Assembly (NCBI GenBank): GCA_947451925.1
Contig: CANGAW010000014.1
Span: 1 to 54,767 of the forward strand
Length of the DNA: 54,767 nucleotides
From: Burkholderiales bacterium
GTDB lineage: Bacteria > Pseudomonadota > Gammaproteobacteria > Burkholderiales > Burkholderiaceae_D
Direction of reading: 5' to 3'
The notes under the pieces were generated by a model. It did no database searches. It was not told where the DNA came from and saw nothing but the letters and a program-made list of their open reading frames with translations. The translations under genes and the position numbers were made by a program. Below are positions 35,844 to 45,967 of this stretch, in pieces. How positions within the stretch are numbered: the first letter of the stretch is position 1; every line of letters begins with the position of its first letter.

Positions 35844-36980
35844 TCACATCAACTCCTCATACACAGTAAACGTCTGTGCAACAATTTTTTCAATTGAATA
35901 CTCAGCTTCGGCAATTTTTCTGCCTTCGATTCCCATGCGTTTACATAATGACCGATCTTTCAACAACAATGAAATAGCCTCGGCAAGGCTTTGAACATTA
36001 CGAGGTTGAATCAGAACGCCATTTACTCCAGCTACAATCAGTTCACGACAACCTGGCATATCCGTCGTGATAATTGCTCTACCGCAAGACATTGCCTCCA
36101 GAAGTACTTTTGGTACGCCCTCACCATAATAAGTGGGCAGACAAACAATATGTGCCTGTCCAAGAACTTGAGGCATATCTTTTCTATATCCCCACCACTC
36201 AATAACACCTTGTTCATGCCACTTTTTCAACTGCAAACGAGGAATAGCCGTTGGAGTTTCAGCGTCAGTATCACCAACAAGAACAAAACGGGCTTCAATT
36301 CCTTGTTTTTTCAATAACTCAGCAGCAGCAACGAACTCGCCTATCCCCTTGTCCCAAAGCATACGAGAAGCCAGAACGATGATTGGAACTTCTTCCACTA
36401 AAGGGGAAGCCAGGTAATTGACGAGATCTACTCCAGCCCCACGTATTAGTCGAATATACAAAGAGTTAATAATTCCACTCTCTGTTAAAACATTCATATC
36501 TTCTTTATTTTGGACAATCAGACGACCGCCGGAATTATCAAAAATAAAACGAAGAAGACAAAGAAGAGGGTGCTTTATTACCGTAGCTAGCCAATTTTTT
36601 GAAGTAAAGACAAATCCCAAACCACCCAACGCGTTTACAACACTAGTCACACCTGTCAACCTTGCTGCGAGGCTGCCATAGATAACTGGCTTGAGTGCCA
36701 CCTGATGAACCAGATCTGGACGCTCCCGAGCATAAATTATGATCAACTCCATCAATGCACGAAACTCCCGGTAAGGATTCATGCTTGACCGTTTCAATTG
36801 GTGTAACCGAATAAGACGTAAGCCGGAGCCTTCTATGACAGAGGCACACTCCCCTACACTAGTAGCAACCACGACATCATATCCAGCATTTCGTGCCGCT
36901 ACACCCAGCGCTAATCGATGAGAACAAAAATACCAATCCTCGGTAACTAGAAAAAGTAGCTTTTTTTTAATTGATGCCAA
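35844..36980 (-). CDS. GT4-family glycosyltransferase
   Basis: The 378-residue protein has two Rossmann-like halves, typical of GT-B enzymes. The N-terminal part has FLVTEDWYFCSHRLALGVAA and the C-terminal part has the donor-binding segment YYGEGVPKVLLEAMSCGRAI, with the EX7E motif of retaining GT4 enzymes (Glu in GEG and in LLEAM). It probably transfers a sugar from a nucleotide donor to a lipid-linked acceptor on the inner face of the membrane. The start is TTG, overlapping the asparagine-synthase gene end by 14 bases; no ATG exists nearby. It is the last gene of the 13-gene operon. Confidence 0.88.
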   Translation of the reverse strand: MASIKKKLLFLVTEDWYFCSHRLALGVAARNAGYDVVVATSVGECASVIEGSGLRLIRLHQLKRSSMNPYREFRALMELIIIYARERPDLVHQVALKPVIYGSLAARLTGVTSVVNALGGLGFVFTSKNWLATVIKHPLLCLLRFIFDNSGGRLIVQNKEDMNVLTESGIINSLYIRLIRGAGVDLVNYLASPLVEEVPIIVLASRMLWDKGIGEFVAAAELLKKQGIEARFVLVGDTDAETPTAIPRLQLKKWHEQGVIEWWGYRKDMPQVLGQAHIVCLPTYYGEGVPKVLLEAMSCGRAIITTDMPGCRELIVAGVNGVLIQPRNVQSLAEAISLLLKDRSLCKRMGIEGRKIAEAEYSIEKIVAQTFTVYEELM

Positions 36981-38922
36981 GGCTAACTTTCTCGTTCCAA
37001 GCTTGAAACATCAGTACATCCCAAAGCAGATATTGCCAGTTGCGACGACCAGAGAGATGCTCAGCCCACTTTTGTCGTATTGGTTTTGGATTAAAGTAAC
37101 CTTCATTGCGCAGACGAGACTCATCAAGCAAGGACTCAGCCCAATCTCTCAAAGGACCTCTTAACCATCGATCGATCGGCACGCCAAATCCCATTTTTGG
37201 CCGGTCAATCAATTCACGCGGAACATAGTTATAGAGTACTTGGCGTAGCAACCACTTGCCCTGCCCATTGCGTATTTTGTATTTCATCGGCAACTGCCAC
37301 GCAAACTCAACCAAACGATGGTCCAGCAAAGGGACACGCGTTTCCAGACTCACTGACATTGCCGCTCTATCTACCTTGGTCAGGATGTCGCCAGGAAGAT
37401 AAGAAACCAGATCCAGTGCCATCATCTGTTCAATCAGGCTAGGTAATTCCGGCCATGGCTCTGTCAATACCGTACCCGGCTCAGTGCAGTCAGACAGTAA
37501 ATCGGAGGGGTTCCAATGGCTGACAAGATTACGATATAAATTTGCCTCTCCATGGCTAGTCAGTACACCCGCTCCTTTATGCAAACGGTCGCCAGTCAAA
37601 GTGGCAAAGCGATTACCCGGAAGCGCGCGTATCAACGCGCACAGGTAATCCCACTTCGCAGGCGACAGTGTCAGAATCGCGGATGCGAGCAATTTTCTAA
37701 GCGGCAGGGGAATACGTTCAACATTTCGCCATATTCTTGCAGCCAAAAAATAGCGGGAATAACCACCGAACAATTCATCGCCACCATCGCCGGAGAGACT
37801 GATTGTCACGTTCTGCCGGCTCATTCTTGCTAGCAGCTGCGTCGGGATCTGTGACACATCCGAAAACGGCTCGTCATACATCGTTGGCAATTTCGAAATC
37901 ACTGCCAGAGCGTCAGCAGCTGTGACTGTTAATTCCGTGTGCTCTGTCCCAAGATGTTTTGCCACAGCTTTTGCATAGGGCGCTTCGTTAAATTCGTCCT
38001 CTTCAAATCCAATCGAAAATGTTTTCACTGGACGCGCACTTTGTGCCTGCATCAGGGCCACCACAACTGAAGAATCAATCCCGCCGGAAAGAAATGCACC
38101 GAGCGGCACATCCGCCACCATCTGTAGCCCTATCCCTTCACGCAAACGGAAATCAAGCGCCGCGATTGCGTCACGATCGGATGCGAAGTGCAAAGGCTGC
38201 TGCGTACCCGCTTTCGCGACATCCAACGCCGACCAATAATTAGCTGGCTGCGGCAAACTGGCGGACGACAACTGATTCATCGACACCGTCAGCCAGCTTC
38301 CCGGCATCATTTTTTTTATACCGCGGTAAATACAATAGGGGTCAGGTATATAGCTGTGCCGCAGCTGCAAAGCCAGCGCACCTCTGTCGATATCGGCCTG
38401 AAAACCCGGTACCAACTGAATCGACTTCAGTTCGGAAGCGAACACCAGCGAACCATGCACCAATCCGTAATACAGAGGCTTTTCGCCCATGCGGTCACGG
38501 GCCAAGGTTAGGCTGCGTGCCTTTACATCCCATACAGCAAACGCAAACATTCCAACTAATGATTGAAGTGTCTTCTCGATACCCCATGCAGAAATGCAAG
38601 CCAGTAGGGTTTCGGTATCGGAGTGTCCGCGCCATGCAGCTGCGAGGTGCATCCCATCCTGCAGCTTCTTACGTAAATCGAGGTGGTTGTAAATTTCTCC
38701 GTTAAAAGAAATGATATAGCGCTGACAGTGTGATTGCATAGGCTGCTTGCCAGAAGCGGAAAGATCAACGATCGCAAGACGGCGATGGGACAGCGCAATC
38801 TGAGCCGTAACATCCACCCACACACCGCCATCATCCGGCCCACGATGCTTGACGACATCCGCCATGCGTCTTACCAATTCTGCATTCGCGGCGCGACCTA
38901 AAATTCCAGCAAATCCACACAT
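36967..38922 (-). CDS. Asparagine-synthase-type glutamine amidotransferase
   Basis: The 651-residue protein starts MCGFAGILG with the catalytic N-terminal Cys2 of class II glutamine amidotransferases. It also has the glutaminase motif SFNGEIYNH and, in the C-terminal half, the ATP pyrophosphatase loop FLSGGIDSSVVVAL and SLSGDGGDELFGGY. Both active sites look intact. In surface polysaccharide and exosortase-type clusters such proteins amidate sugar acids or other carboxylates rather than free aspartate. Here it sits between two glycosyltransferases in the operon, with 2 bases to the upstream gene stop. Confidence 0.93.
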   Translation of the reverse strand: MCGFAGILGRAANAELVRRMADVVKHRGPDDGGVWVDVTAQIALSHRRLAIVDLSASGKQPMQSHCQRYIISFNGEIYNHLDLRKKLQDGMHLAAAWRGHSDTETLLACISAWGIEKTLQSLVGMFAFAVWDVKARSLTLARDRMGEKPLYYGLVHGSLVFASELKSIQLVPGFQADIDRGALALQLRHSYIPDPYCIYRGIKKMMPGSWLTVSMNQLSSASLPQPANYWSALDVAKAGTQQPLHFASDRDAIAALDFRLREGIGLQMVADVPLGAFLSGGIDSSVVVALMQAQSARPVKTFSIGFEEDEFNEAPYAKAVAKHLGTEHTELTVTAADALAVISKLPTMYDEPFSDVSQIPTQLLARMSRQNVTISLSGDGGDELFGGYSRYFLAARIWRNVERIPLPLRKLLASAILTLSPAKWDYLCALIRALPGNRFATLTGDRLHKGAGVLTSHGEANLYRNLVSHWNPSDLLSDCTEPGTVLTEPWPELPSLIEQMMALDLVSYLPGDILTKVDRAAMSVSLETRVPLLDHRLVEFAWQLPMKYKIRNGQGKWLLRQVLYNYVPRELIDRPKMGFGVPIDRWLRGPLRDWAESLLDESRLRNEGYFNPKPIRQKWAEHLSGRRNWQYLLWDVLMFQAWNEKVSLGIN

Positions 38923-38924
38923 AA

Positions 38925-40097
38925 TTATTTTTCGCTCAAGCGGTCGGTTTCAATCGTGGATATTCTTCTTGCGGACTTAAGGTCCCAGACCCGGCGGTAA
39001 GCGGCAAGCATCCTATCAAGACTAAAGTTATTTTCTATGCGCTGACGTGCCTCAAACTGGCGTGATTGCCAAACATTCATATGTTGGTGTTCATCGATTG
39101 CCTGACCGATAACAGCAGCAAGGCTTTGTGCATCGCGCGGCCTGATGATCCAGCCAGTCCCGGCCACGATCAGTGCGGCATCACCAACATCAGTGGCAAC
39201 ACACGGTGTGCCACATGACATCGCTTCTGCCACAACATTGGGAAATGCTTCACCATAAGACGACGACAGCACATGTAGATCCAGCGCATTCATCAAGGCC
39301 GGAATATCGTCATGCTGTCCCACAAACTGCACACTATCGGCAACGCCGTATTTGTCGAGCAGTGCAGTCAGCGCAGCATTCTCAGACGTCACTCCCGCAC
39401 CAGCCATAACGCAATGCAATGATTTTCCAGCCTGCCGCAAAATACTCAACGCAGCAATCAGGTTAGCGTGATCTTTTTGCGGATCAAAACGGGCCACCAT
39501 GCCAATCAAGAAAACGTTTTCTGGAATGCCGAGTTGCGTGCGCACTTGCCTGCCTGCCGCTTGGTCCGGTTTGAATCGGGACAGATCATAGCCATTTGCA
39601 ATGACAGTAAATTTATTGGCTGCGTATCCTATCGCACGATGCACGACAACCCCTTTTTGGGCGCAGCTGACAATATGCCTCGGCACCAGATGGGATAGCA
39701 CGGCATTGAACAAAACGACAATGACGGTGGACAGTTTACTTTTGCCGGCTTCAAGTGTTGTATTGCGCAGTGTCCAGATAATGTTCGGCACACCTGCCAA
39801 CCGTGCCATCAGGCCACCTAATAGATCGGCGTGATACATCCAAGTCTGAACAACATCCGGCCGCAATCCGCGAATGAGGGAAAAAAGTCTGAACAAGACT
39901 AGCGGATTGGGCAACATACGCGACATGCAAATGCAATACACAGGAATGCCGGCTGCTCTTAACAAAGGGCCATACTTACCTTCATCCACTAGGGAGATAA
40001 CCAGATGCTCATGCTGCTTCTCGGCGGCACACAAGCGATAAAGCACCGACTCGGCGCCTCCATCGTAGAGGCCGGTAATGATATGGACAATTTTCAT
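38925..40097 (-). CDS. GT4-family glycosyltransferase
   Basis: The 390-residue GT-B enzyme has an N-terminal glycine-rich loop (MKIVHIITGLYDGGAESVLY) and C-terminal donor site (SYGEAFPNVVAEAMSCGTPC, the EX7E motif), plus VVQTWMYHADLLGGLMARLA typical of GT4 enzymes in capsule and O-antigen clusters. Donor and acceptor sugars cannot be predicted. It is separated by 31 bases from the upstream glycosyltransferase gene and by 2 bases from the amidotransferase gene that follows. Confidence 0.9.
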   Translation of the reverse strand: MKIVHIITGLYDGGAESVLYRLCAAEKQHEHLVISLVDEGKYGPLLRAAGIPVYCICMSRMLPNPLVLFRLFSLIRGLRPDVVQTWMYHADLLGGLMARLAGVPNIIWTLRNTTLEAGKSKLSTVIVVLFNAVLSHLVPRHIVSCAQKGVVVHRAIGYAANKFTVIANGYDLSRFKPDQAAGRQVRTQLGIPENVFLIGMVARFDPQKDHANLIAALSILRQAGKSLHCVMAGAGVTSENAALTALLDKYGVADSVQFVGQHDDIPALMNALDLHVLSSSYGEAFPNVVAEAMSCGTPCVATDVGDAALIVAGTGWIIRPRDAQSLAAVIGQAIDEHQHMNVWQSRQFEARQRIENNFSLDRMLAAYRRVWDLKSARRISTIETDRLSEK

Positions 40098-40128
40098 CAG
40101 CGGCTATCCGCCATGGAAAAATGCAGCT

Positions 40129-41244
40129 TCATGCTAATAACAGCTTACGATATTTTGCAATCGTAGCCTCATCTGAAAACTCTCGTAAGCTTTCGATGGG
40201 CGGATACTGCGGATTGTGCAGTGATTCCGATATCGCGATGGCTAGCTGATGTTGATCGCCAACTGGAACCAGCCTTCCCCATTTGCCGTTCTCCAGAATC
40301 TCCATCGGTCCGCTTGGACAATCAGTGCTAACAACCGGCAAGCCGCAAGCCATGGCTTCGATCAGGGCATTCGGCAATCCTTCCCAGCGCGATGAGAGCA
40401 CAAACACCGATGCCGCACGCAGATAGGCATAAGGATTATCAACAAAGCCTGGCAAGGCAATCTCGGTTTCGAGTTTCAATGAGTGAATAAGCGCAGTCAG
40501 GTTTTTGCGCTCCTCGCCTTCGCCAATAATGATTAGTCTGGCTGGTGTCTGCCGCCGCAATTCTGCAAATGCGTTAATTAGCAAAGCAAAATCTTTTTGC
40601 ACACTCAAACGACCTGCAGCAATAATCACCGGCGGCCCGCCATCGCTTAACCACGGATGGGCTGGAAGCTCCTGGCTCAGCCGCGCAATGCGCTTCAGGT
40701 TAACCGGATTGTAAATAACATCAACCAACATAGCCGGCAGCTTTAGGGCACCCAAAAGACCGGACGCTACGCCCTTAGAAACAGCGACCAACCGGTAGGC
40801 TCTGGGATAGCTTAGTCGCATCAGCGCAGCAATAAAAAGCCGCTTGAAAAATTTTTCGGTTTTATCCAGTCCGAACAAATCCACTCTCTCACTAATGACC
40901 AACCGCGTATTCACGCCTGACAAAAAAATTGCCAGGATAGCGATTACATTCGCATGCGTCATGGCCGTCAACATAGCTACTGGTCGTTCACGGCGAAGAT
41001 AAGCGACCAGCCTAGGCAGGCTTTTTAATACACGGGCAGATTGAAGATCTATCAATCTGACCGATGACTCAATATCCTTCAGATAGGGGCCTTCTGCATT
41101 TGCCAATACCAGATCAACGTGCGTGCCATCAGATGCAAAGGCATTCGTCAATGTAAGCATTACACGCTCTGCGCCGCCGCCGCTGAGCGAAGGCAAAAAT
41201 ACCGCGATCTGTGCTGGTTTGATGGGCGATCTCACAGAGGTCAA
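40129..41244 (-). CDS. GT4-family glycosyltransferase
   Basis: The 371-residue enzyme has the GT-B signature FLPSLSGGGAERVMLTLTNA at the N-terminus and SRWEGLPNALIEAMACGLPV at the donor site. The start is TTG at 41244, whose TTGA overlaps the sulfotransferase stop; a GTG at 41235 is an alternative. Coupling to a sulfotransferase gene suggests that both act on the same glycan. Specificity is not predictable. Confidence 0.9.
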   Translation of the reverse strand: MTSVRSPIKPAQIAVFLPSLSGGGAERVMLTLTNAFASDGTHVDLVLANAEGPYLKDIESSVRLIDLQSARVLKSLPRLVAYLRRERPVAMLTAMTHANVIAILAIFLSGVNTRLVISERVDLFGLDKTEKFFKRLFIAALMRLSYPRAYRLVAVSKGVASGLLGALKLPAMLVDVIYNPVNLKRIARLSQELPAHPWLSDGGPPVIIAAGRLSVQKDFALLINAFAELRRQTPARLIIIGEGEERKNLTALIHSLKLETEIALPGFVDNPYAYLRAASVFVLSSRWEGLPNALIEAMACGLPVVSTDCPSGPMEILENGKWGRLVPVGDQHQLAIAISESLHNPQYPPIESLREFSDEATIAKYRKLLLA

Positions 41245-42131
41245 TTCAAGCCTGTGCTAGTCCATGCAGAAAGATCGCGATTGAGCAGCGTCTCCAGCAA
41301 CACAATATCCTGACTAAAATGATTTTCTAGATCGCGCTTTAGTTGCGGATCCATTTTTTTTCTTGCACGGAAAGTCAGATTATTGCGGTCAATGGCCTGC
41401 AAAATTCCTAGACCACTTCGGATCCCAAGCATCCTTTTGATCCAGCCCATTACCAGTACAAATTTTCGCAATGAAGCAGAACGCAATTCTTTTGCCGTAT
41501 TTTCGACTTTGAATTCCGATTTCCCATCATCCTCGAGAGCGAGAAAACGAAGTATATCGAGATAAACACGACGTGGATTTTCTTTCACATCATCGAGCAG
41601 TACAGGCAATACACGATCACGTGGAACAATTGCATGCATGCGCTGTAATTGTTCACCTAACTTGCAAGCAGTGCCATATGCCAGGTGGGAAGGTTCAGTG
41701 CACCAGCGGCTGATCTTCTCACCATTCAGGCGCGCATTACTTAGCTTCCATGCTTGCGCAAAATCCTTTATATGTTCATTACCCGTGACGACTTGCTGCT
41801 CATGCAATGAATACGCCATTTCCACCGGATTGCGCAGGCAAACGATATAACGGGCTTCGGGACAATATTGTTCTATCTGAGGTACTGCCAATTTTGAATA
41901 CAGATACCAGACTGAACCTTCACCGACTGCCCGGTGCTGACTTCCGGCATCGGTAAAGTATTTTTCATAATCCTTGCGCTTTGGCGTTAATACCCACGCT
42001 TGATCGGTATTGAAATGGTGAGGCTCTTTCTCACTCGAAAAAAATACCTGAGGATGTTCAGATAACCACGCCGCAAGGGAGGTGGTGCCGCATTTTGGCG
42101 CACCAATAATAAAAAAATTTGGAGTCTTCAA
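41241..42131 (-). CDS. PAPS-dependent sulfotransferase
   Basis: The 296-residue protein begins FFIIGAPKCGTTSLAAWLSE, the 5'-phosphosulfate-binding loop of carbohydrate sulfotransferases. It has the 3'-phosphate segment YIVCLRNPVEMAYSLHEQQV with its Arg and Ser, as in the heparan sulfotransferase-like bacterial family. It would move sulfate from PAPS to a hydroxyl or amine, most likely of a sugar. The start codon is TTG (42131), and no nearer ATG makes sense before the loop. It lies 12 bases after the second sialyltransferase-like gene. Confidence 0.9.
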   Translation of the reverse strand: MKTPNFFIIGAPKCGTTSLAAWLSEHPQVFFSSEKEPHHFNTDQAWVLTPKRKDYEKYFTDAGSQHRAVGEGSVWYLYSKLAVPQIEQYCPEARYIVCLRNPVEMAYSLHEQQVVTGNEHIKDFAQAWKLSNARLNGEKISRWCTEPSHLAYGTACKLGEQLQRMHAIVPRDRVLPVLLDDVKENPRRVYLDILRFLALEDDGKSEFKVENTAKELRSASLRKFVLVMGWIKRMLGIRSGLGILQAIDRNNLTFRARKKMDPQLKRDLENHFSQDIVLLETLLNRDLSAWTSTGLN

Positions 42132-42143
42132 AGTACTGTCTTT

Positions 42144-43535
42144 TTATTTAACTACAAGGGGCGTCAATCCAACGCGAGCAAAATTTCCATAAACTGCTTG
42201 CAATGCTTGCATATATTTTTCCTCCCCCAGTTCCATCACTCTCTGGAACATGCTGTCGCCCTCCAGCAAGCCTGACTTGTAAGCAATTTCTAAAAATGAA
42301 AACTGAGCAACAGGATCGTGATTTTTCATCGTATCTATAAAAATTCGTGCATGTTCGGCTTCCTTTTCAGCATGCGCTTTATAACCTTCAAAGCGACTTA
42401 CTGTGAGCATCAGATCAACATGAAATATTTTAATTTTCTTCGGATAGCATTTCAGCAAATCCAGTATGGCATTCGGCATAGAGTGAAACGAACCTTGCAT
42501 CAGCAAGGAACGATGATTACGTGGCGTGCGTAATTGAAGCAAGGGCTGCTTCGGTAATTTTTTTAAATATTGAAAATTGGTTTCCACTGCATTCGCAAAT
42601 CGAATTTCAGCCGGCAATGCTTCACTTACACTGGCTAAATGTCTACTCTGAAGACCATTGTAATAACTAATTTCACAACGAGAACCTTTTACCAGAAAAT
42701 TAATCGCATCTTTCCGATATTTGTGATTAGCACGCACTACAACATCAAATTTTTCAATTTCTAATCCGTCTTGATTTTCTGTTTTAGCCGGACCGACGTA
42801 AGCAATCGTTCTATTGGAATTGAAATTGAAAAAGTTGCGATCCAGGCCAGACTTGATACTGGCAGCACGCAATTCTTCAAGCTTTGCCGGATCACTGGCA
42901 ATTGCATACAGAAATTCAAACAGATACTTGTCTTCCGAGTGCCACGCTCCGATTTTATCGATTTCAATTTTAAGTAAGGACCAATTGCGCATTTCGAGCA
43001 GTGTGCCGAGGGCTTTCAAGTGATGATAAGAATTCGGCTTGACTTTCCCCTGCTGTAAATCAATGAGCATGGTTTCACGTGCCTTGAGTCTGAAACCATA
43101 AGCAACATTAAAAAGTCCAAACTTCAGGCACAAATTATAAATTGAGAGCAACTCCCACCATGACATCAGCGTGACTGAAATCGACTCAATGTCCTTGCGC
43201 AATTCGTGTTGAATCTGTTCGCCATCTTGATCACTAAGCGTAATGACTTGAGCAAAACGGCTCCACCAGTTAGACCCCAATGATTCCGACCGAATACCCC
43301 GTTCTTTAAACAATGCATGTAAAGTATTCAAAGCTGCCGCTTTATCTTGAATTACTGGATGAGGACCAGTTTTGCTGACAAGTGCTGCGTAATAAATGAG
43401 AACATCCCGAGGGCGCGTTATCGACCTATTCACGGCAAAGGGAGAATGATAACCAAGAAGCTGTGCAATAAATGGACGCAATTTTCGCGGCATATACACT
43501 CGGTACAGCGATATCAATTGCTTGAGTATTGTCAT
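42144..43535 (-). CDS. Sialyltransferase-like (GT29-type) protein, copy B
   Basis: The 463-residue protein has an N-terminal helical region of about 230 residues and a C-terminal domain beginning NRTIAYVGPAKTENQDGLEI, then FDVVVRANH. That pattern (VGP/GNG followed by D-VVR-N) resembles the L-motif of GT29-type sialyltransferases and related bacterial proteins. Later conserved pieces are LLMQGSFHSMPNAILDLLK and KIKIFHVDLMLTVSRFEGY. No activity has been assigned to such proteins that I can confirm. It is a clear tandem paralogue of copy A, six bases away. The DNA is AT-richer than the flagellar region. Confidence 0.7.
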   Translation of the reverse strand: MTILKQLISLYRVYMPRKLRPFIAQLLGYHSPFAVNRSITRPRDVLIYYAALVSKTGPHPVIQDKAAALNTLHALFKERGIRSESLGSNWWSRFAQVITLSDQDGEQIQHELRKDIESISVTLMSWWELLSIYNLCLKFGLFNVAYGFRLKARETMLIDLQQGKVKPNSYHHLKALGTLLEMRNWSLLKIEIDKIGAWHSEDKYLFEFLYAIASDPAKLEELRAASIKSGLDRNFFNFNSNRTIAYVGPAKTENQDGLEIEKFDVVVRANHKYRKDAINFLVKGSRCEISYYNGLQSRHLASVSEALPAEIRFANAVETNFQYLKKLPKQPLLQLRTPRNHRSLLMQGSFHSMPNAILDLLKCYPKKIKIFHVDLMLTVSRFEGYKAHAEKEAEHARIFIDTMKNHDPVAQFSFLEIAYKSGLLEGDSMFQRVMELGEEKYMQALQAVYGNFARVGLTPLVVK

Positions 43536-43541
43536 AATTTT

Positions 43542-44975
43542 TTAGCAGCTTTTGGTGATTAGCTGATAGCACGATCCAGAAAATGGGCCCACTCGTGCAA
43601 AATTTCCATAAATCTGCTGCAATTCTTTCATGTAAGACGCTTCACCCAATTGCATTACGCGCTCAAATGCAGGGTCGCCACTAATTTTTTTAGCACTATG
43701 CATTAATTTTAAGAGCGCGTACTGCGTCAACGGATCATGCGCGCCAGCGCAACTTTTAAGAAAAACATCGATATGTTTAGCTGAATTTTCGACTCCAGGA
43801 GTGTAACCAGTAAAACGATCGACTGTTAGCATGAGGTCAGCGTGAAATATTTTTATACTATCTGTATCAAAACGCAATAAATCACATAAGGCATTGGGGA
43901 TAGCGTTCAAAGAACCTTCAAACAACATCAGCGAATAGTTTTCGGACAAGCGAGTAATTAATTGTCCAGCAAAACAAGTGTCTAGCTGTAGAAATGCCTT
44001 GCGAAACTTTTGCAAACTAGTTTGCGCCCTGAATACTGCGAACTTTATAACTTCAGGAACTTGTAAAGGTTTACTCTCGCAAATTGATCTTGTTTGTGTA
44101 TTATTAAAATAACTTATGTCACACCGTAAACCCTTTATGTCAGAATCTGTACCGATACCTGCTTCTTTATAATTACAGCGAACGACAAGGTCATATCCAT
44201 CGATTTCTGCAGCGTCTTTCGATAATGACTTAGATGGCCCGACGAAAGCAATCCGTTTATTTTTCGTGAATTCAGCGAATCTATTATCAGCATGAACTTT
44301 GAAAATTGGTAGATTTCTATGCGCGTTGGGTAATCGCTTTAAAGCTAACCGCTGCAAAAATAAAAAAGCATTTTTCTCATTTTTTGCAACAAACCCAAGT
44401 CGATTCAAATTCGCTCTAAATAGGTCCCATTCGCCCGCTTCTGCAGCAGCGGCAAGTAAAGTTCGAAAGCCGGGATGCGCAGGATTTAAATCCTGTTTTT
44501 TAAGCGTGGAAATGGCCGAATTTCTAGCTTTCAACCTAAGCCAATAAGCAAGATCAAAAAGACCGAATTTCAACGCAATTTTTGTCAGATGCAACCATTC
44601 CCAATACTGCAATGCAGTGTCAGAATGATTCGCCAAGCCTTGCTGTAAACGCAGCTGCAATTCTGAACCCTCTGCATTATTCAATGTAATGGCATGCAAA
44701 AAATCAGTCCACCAAGCATTGCCCAGCAACTCACCACGCACCTGCATTTTTCTAAACGTGTCCATAAGACCGGCGAGTGCCAGATCAGGCTTTTTCAAAG
44801 CTGGCAATGGACTAGATTGATCCAATACGGACTGATAATACCGTTCCAGATCGCGCATCTGCAACTGCTTCGATTTTTTAATCCAGCTTGGCAAAGTACG
44901 CTGAATTATTTTCACTTGATCACGCCATGTGACAGGAATCAATAGTCGATATAAATAAATAAAATATTTCCACAT
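43542..44975 (-). CDS. Sialyltransferase-like (GT29-type) protein, copy A
   Basis: The 477-residue protein mirrors copy B: NKRIAFVGPSKSLSKDAAEI, DLVVRCNYK, LMLFEGSLNAIPNALCDLLR, KIFHADLMLTVDRFTGYTPG and the shared ending YMKELQQIYGNFARVG. The N-terminal helical half is also shared (GNAWWTDFLHAITLNNAEGS here, SNWWSRFAQVITLSDQDGEQ in copy B). The two have diverged well beyond recent duplication, so they probably act on different acceptors or at successive steps. Family membership is inferred from the L-motif-like segment only. Confidence 0.7.
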   Translation of the reverse strand: MWKYFIYLYRLLIPVTWRDQVKIIQRTLPSWIKKSKQLQMRDLERYYQSVLDQSSPLPALKKPDLALAGLMDTFRKMQVRGELLGNAWWTDFLHAITLNNAEGSELQLRLQQGLANHSDTALQYWEWLHLTKIALKFGLFDLAYWLRLKARNSAISTLKKQDLNPAHPGFRTLLAAAAEAGEWDLFRANLNRLGFVAKNEKNAFLFLQRLALKRLPNAHRNLPIFKVHADNRFAEFTKNKRIAFVGPSKSLSKDAAEIDGYDLVVRCNYKEAGIGTDSDIKGLRCDISYFNNTQTRSICESKPLQVPEVIKFAVFRAQTSLQKFRKAFLQLDTCFAGQLITRLSENYSLMLFEGSLNAIPNALCDLLRFDTDSIKIFHADLMLTVDRFTGYTPGVENSAKHIDVFLKSCAGAHDPLTQYALLKLMHSAKKISGDPAFERVMQLGEASYMKELQQIYGNFARVGPFSGSCYQLITKSC

Positions 44976-45022
44976 TTTCCAGGAATTTTAATTAAAAGAT
45001 AATCATTACCATGAAAAAATTA

Positions 45023-45880
45023 CTACCCCTTGAGTAAAATACTCAATTTTCGAAATATACGTTTCAGAGTGCCGTCTTTAAATACCTTGGCCTCATGCTT
45101 GCTGATTTGCCTCTGATAGAGGGAGATCGGTGTTTTATCAAATGCAGCGTGGGAAGCCATCATGCTGAAATTAAATGTTCTCCGCTGTACGCCGGGTGGA
45201 GACACAATGGGAGAAAGACCATGCCAACTATCTTGCGATTTGACGAAGAAAAATAGTCGGTTTGGACGGAAATGACAGTTCGCAATTAATTCCATTTGTT
45301 CATTGGGAAGATGTCGATTATCCCAGTTGTCTGCATAAGTAGAATTTTTGGCCCGATAGACTTCCGTGGCCCCACCCCAGCTGTCCTGCCATTCAGGTTG
45401 CGCCAGATACAGGATGCAACTCATGAATTTATTTTCCGCATCGGTGTGAGACTCAAGATAAGTACTGTTTTCAAGCGTAGAAAATTCGCATTGCATCTTC
45501 AATTCATTTTTGTCGATGTCAAATCGACTCATCATCATTTTGGTATAAAGATTATCGAGATCTGGTTTTGATTCTGCATATCTTTTTTGTATCCACTGCA
45601 GACAATCTTCCATGTAAGTGGCACTGGTAATTTGTTTTATCAATTCCATCCATGGAGAATCAGCGGGAATTTCTAATGGCGCTGGAGGTGCCACAAAAAC
45701 TGTTCGGTTTTTGCCATGCTTGAAAACCTGCATATTTTCGGATTTGGTTGGATCCAGAAAACTGGCCTCCAACTGTGCATAAATATCGGCAGGAATAAAA
45801 TCATCAATATACCCATAAACAAATGGCTGATTAAAAACAGTAACTTCACACTTGGAAAATGGTTTGATGAAGGTAAGCAT
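45023..45880 (-). CDS. Fe(II)/2-oxoglutarate-dependent oxygenase, prolyl-hydroxylase type
   Basis: From ATG 45880 the protein has about 285 residues; a TTG at 45898 would add six. The double-stranded beta-helix shows the iron ligands: ESHTDAENKF with the HxD pair, then SWHGLSPI with the distal His, and the 2-oxoglutarate-binding Arg in VQRRTFNF. WGGATEVYR is the strand before the loop. Such enzymes hydroxylate amino acids, peptides or sugars. In a carrier-protein operon, hydroxylation of a tethered acyl or amino acid is plausible, but its substrate is unknown. Confidence 0.85.
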   Translation of the reverse strand: MLTFIKPFSKCEVTVFNQPFVYGYIDDFIPADIYAQLEASFLDPTKSENMQVFKHGKNRTVFVAPPAPLEIPADSPWMELIKQITSATYMEDCLQWIQKRYAESKPDLDNLYTKMMMSRFDIDKNELKMQCEFSTLENSTYLESHTDAENKFMSCILYLAQPEWQDSWGGATEVYRAKNSTYADNWDNRHLPNEQMELIANCHFRPNRLFFFVKSQDSWHGLSPIVSPPGVQRRTFNFSMMASHAAFDKTPISLYQRQISKHEAKVFKDGTLKRIFRKLSILLKG

Positions 45881-45967
45881 GGGTGAATTCTTTTTCAATA
45901 CATCACGGGAGATGATGTTTATTGTCTGTCAATATAAGTAATAGCAACATTACTAGCAAACAGGCTC

